Shown in pieces: positions 62,717 to 64,000 of a stretch of DNA of 64,000 bases. The translations under genes and the position numbers were made by a program. Source of the stretch: Rhabdornis inornatus (taxonomy: Eukaryota; Chordata; Aves; Passeriformes; Rhabdornithidae); assembly GCA_013397075.1 (NCBI GenBank), contig VWZS01004498.1, positions 766,268 through 830,267 on the forward strand, read 5' to 3'. Below the pieces are notes generated by a model. It was not told the origin of the DNA. It saw nothing but the letters and a program-made list of their open reading frames with translations, and did no database searches. The first letter of the stretch is position 1, and each line of letters starts with the position of its first letter.

Positions 62717-64000
62717 CTGAAAACAACATAACACATCAAATACTGAACACTCCTCAATGAAGCAAACCTTGTAGAAATCCATGCAGTATCGTGTTTGTTA
62801 CAGATAGATTATTTAAGAAGGGAAAGAAAACTACAGAAAAGCTGTAGAGCATGAAACTATTTCTCATGTATGTCCAAGTTACGTAGCTAGAAGGGTACAC
62901 TTTTAAATTGTGTACTATAAATACTTTCCAAAAGGCTTCCATATAAGCGTGTTGTGGGTGTGTATACAAACATGTATACACATGTATATGTTTTCTTATT
63001 AGTTCTGTTTTCTTATTGCTCCAAACCATTTCATTTAATCAAACAAATTACAAGGGGGAAAATGGTTACACTATGAATTTCTAAGAGGTATTCTCTAACA
63101 TGAACACTTTGCTCTACATGTTTAGACAGGCTGAAAAAAGGTAGCAAAAGCAACTGAACTCCTTGTGATGTAGCAGAAATTTGTATCATCAATGTATCAT
63201 CTCAGAAGCAAGTTCATTGACCTGCGTCCTGGTGGAGTAACTTAATGGAAGAACTGCCAAGAGAAGACCTCTAAAGTAACATTATGATATTGCAAAGGAC
63301 AAACCCTTGGTCTTCCAAGCAAGTCAGAGTGATGTGTTGAGTTGGATACTGTGATGCAGCTTGCAATAGCTTGCCCCTGAGAGTTCAAGGGAATGAATGC
63401 ATGGCAGGAATTCAAGTTACAGCCCTTAGGTTAAGGGAGCAGTGGAAACAATCTGCCTTCCCAGCTTGGAAATTCCTCCCTGGGATATGGGAAGCACAAC
63501 AGATGATAAATGCAAGTTTACTGTATGAGCTGATCTTCTATATTTAATAAAAATGTACGTGCAAAGCTTCAAATAGGAATATTGCTTTAGAAACCTACTC
63601 TTTTGAGGGCTGTAATATCCTGTTACCAACCAAATCCTGCCAAATGGAAACTGAAAGTCTATGTAAAATACAATCAGAAAGCTAACATAAAATCCCAGAT
63701 TTCTGCACTGGAATATCTGGTGTGCTGAATTTGGGAACCCCTCCAAAACCAATGGAAATCATTCCAAAGTGATGGATCTGAGCAAACACAAATACTCACA
63801 TTCACTCCTAAACACTGCACATCTTTGATGAAGGTTAGTTTTATGTAAGGTAATACATTCCTTGGTTTTGGCCTGAGTGCTACCCAGTTCTGGCAATACA
63901 AGCACAAGGCAGTGCTAAGTATAATTAGAGTTATCATTATAAATTGTTCATTTATGATGCAATATGCTTGTAAGTTAAAAAGTATACTGGTAGCAAGATT
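62717..64000 (-). other. RAPGEF4: RAPGEF4 intron, upstream end outside window
   Basis: Sequence upstream of the first exon seen. The preceding DEP-domain exon (ending ...GVLNHV in mammals) is not found here, so the intron runs past position 64000. Only unremarkable AT-rich sequence was seen. Confidence 0.7.

Noticed and set aside
1..64000. CRISPR arrays, operons, tRNA or rRNA genes
   Set aside because: Nothing in the window supports them; the spliced gene, CR1 elements and base composition are those of a vertebrate nuclear genome.

Overview
This is vertebrate nuclear DNA, most likely from a bird. The support for a bird is several CR1 LINE fragments ending in the ATTCTRTG-type octamer tail, a low repeat load, short-to-moderate introns, and close protein identity to vertebrate EPAC2. 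I cannot name the species, and a non-avian sauropsid is not excluded.

The window is dominated by one gene on the minus strand: the 3' part of RAPGEF4 (EPAC2, a cAMP-activated guanine nucleotide exchange factor for Rap1/Rap2). I resolved 22 coding exons from 62716 down to the stop codon at 12472, each with splice sites and reading phase. Together they give 2216 coding bases, or 737 residues plus a split codon plus the stop. If the protein is colinear with the 1011-residue human isoform (numbering recalled, not searched), they cover residues 274-1011. In order they encode the end of the DEP domain, the high-affinity cyclic-nucleotide-binding domain CNB-B, the REM domain, the Ras-association domain and the CDC25-homology catalytic domain. 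The 5' exons lie beyond position 64000. No indel or in-frame stop was seen, so the gene looks intact.

The most notable structural observation is intron 40694-45086. It begins ATATCCTTTT and ends AC, with a TTCCTTGAC branch motif 11 bases before its end: a U12-type (minor spliceosome) AT-AC intron in the REM-coding part of RAPGEF4. The other introns examined are GT-AG.

Other introns hold a CR1 fragment (21198-21499), two more CR1 fragments (26725-27655 and 30868-31655), a CA microsatellite (28660-28722), an LTR-like segment (about 56185-56720), short perfect inverted repeats, and an unidentified 179-codon ORF (58047-58586) followed by a polyadenylation hexamer and an A tract, which looks like a retrocopy.

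The 3' flank (1-11532) has no gene I can recognise. It holds a near-perfect 96-base hairpin (2358-2453), a CR1 fragment (201-about 1545) interrupted by two single N characters and a 234-base exact duplication that looks like an assembly artefact, and CpG-rich sequence at 1-180 and 624-898. In human, MAP3K20 lies just downstream of RAPGEF4 in the same orientation, so the CpG-rich edge could be its promoter; no MAP3K20 coding exon was found here. Introns shorter than about 1.5 kb that are not listed separately were looked at and show only unremarkable AT-rich sequence.
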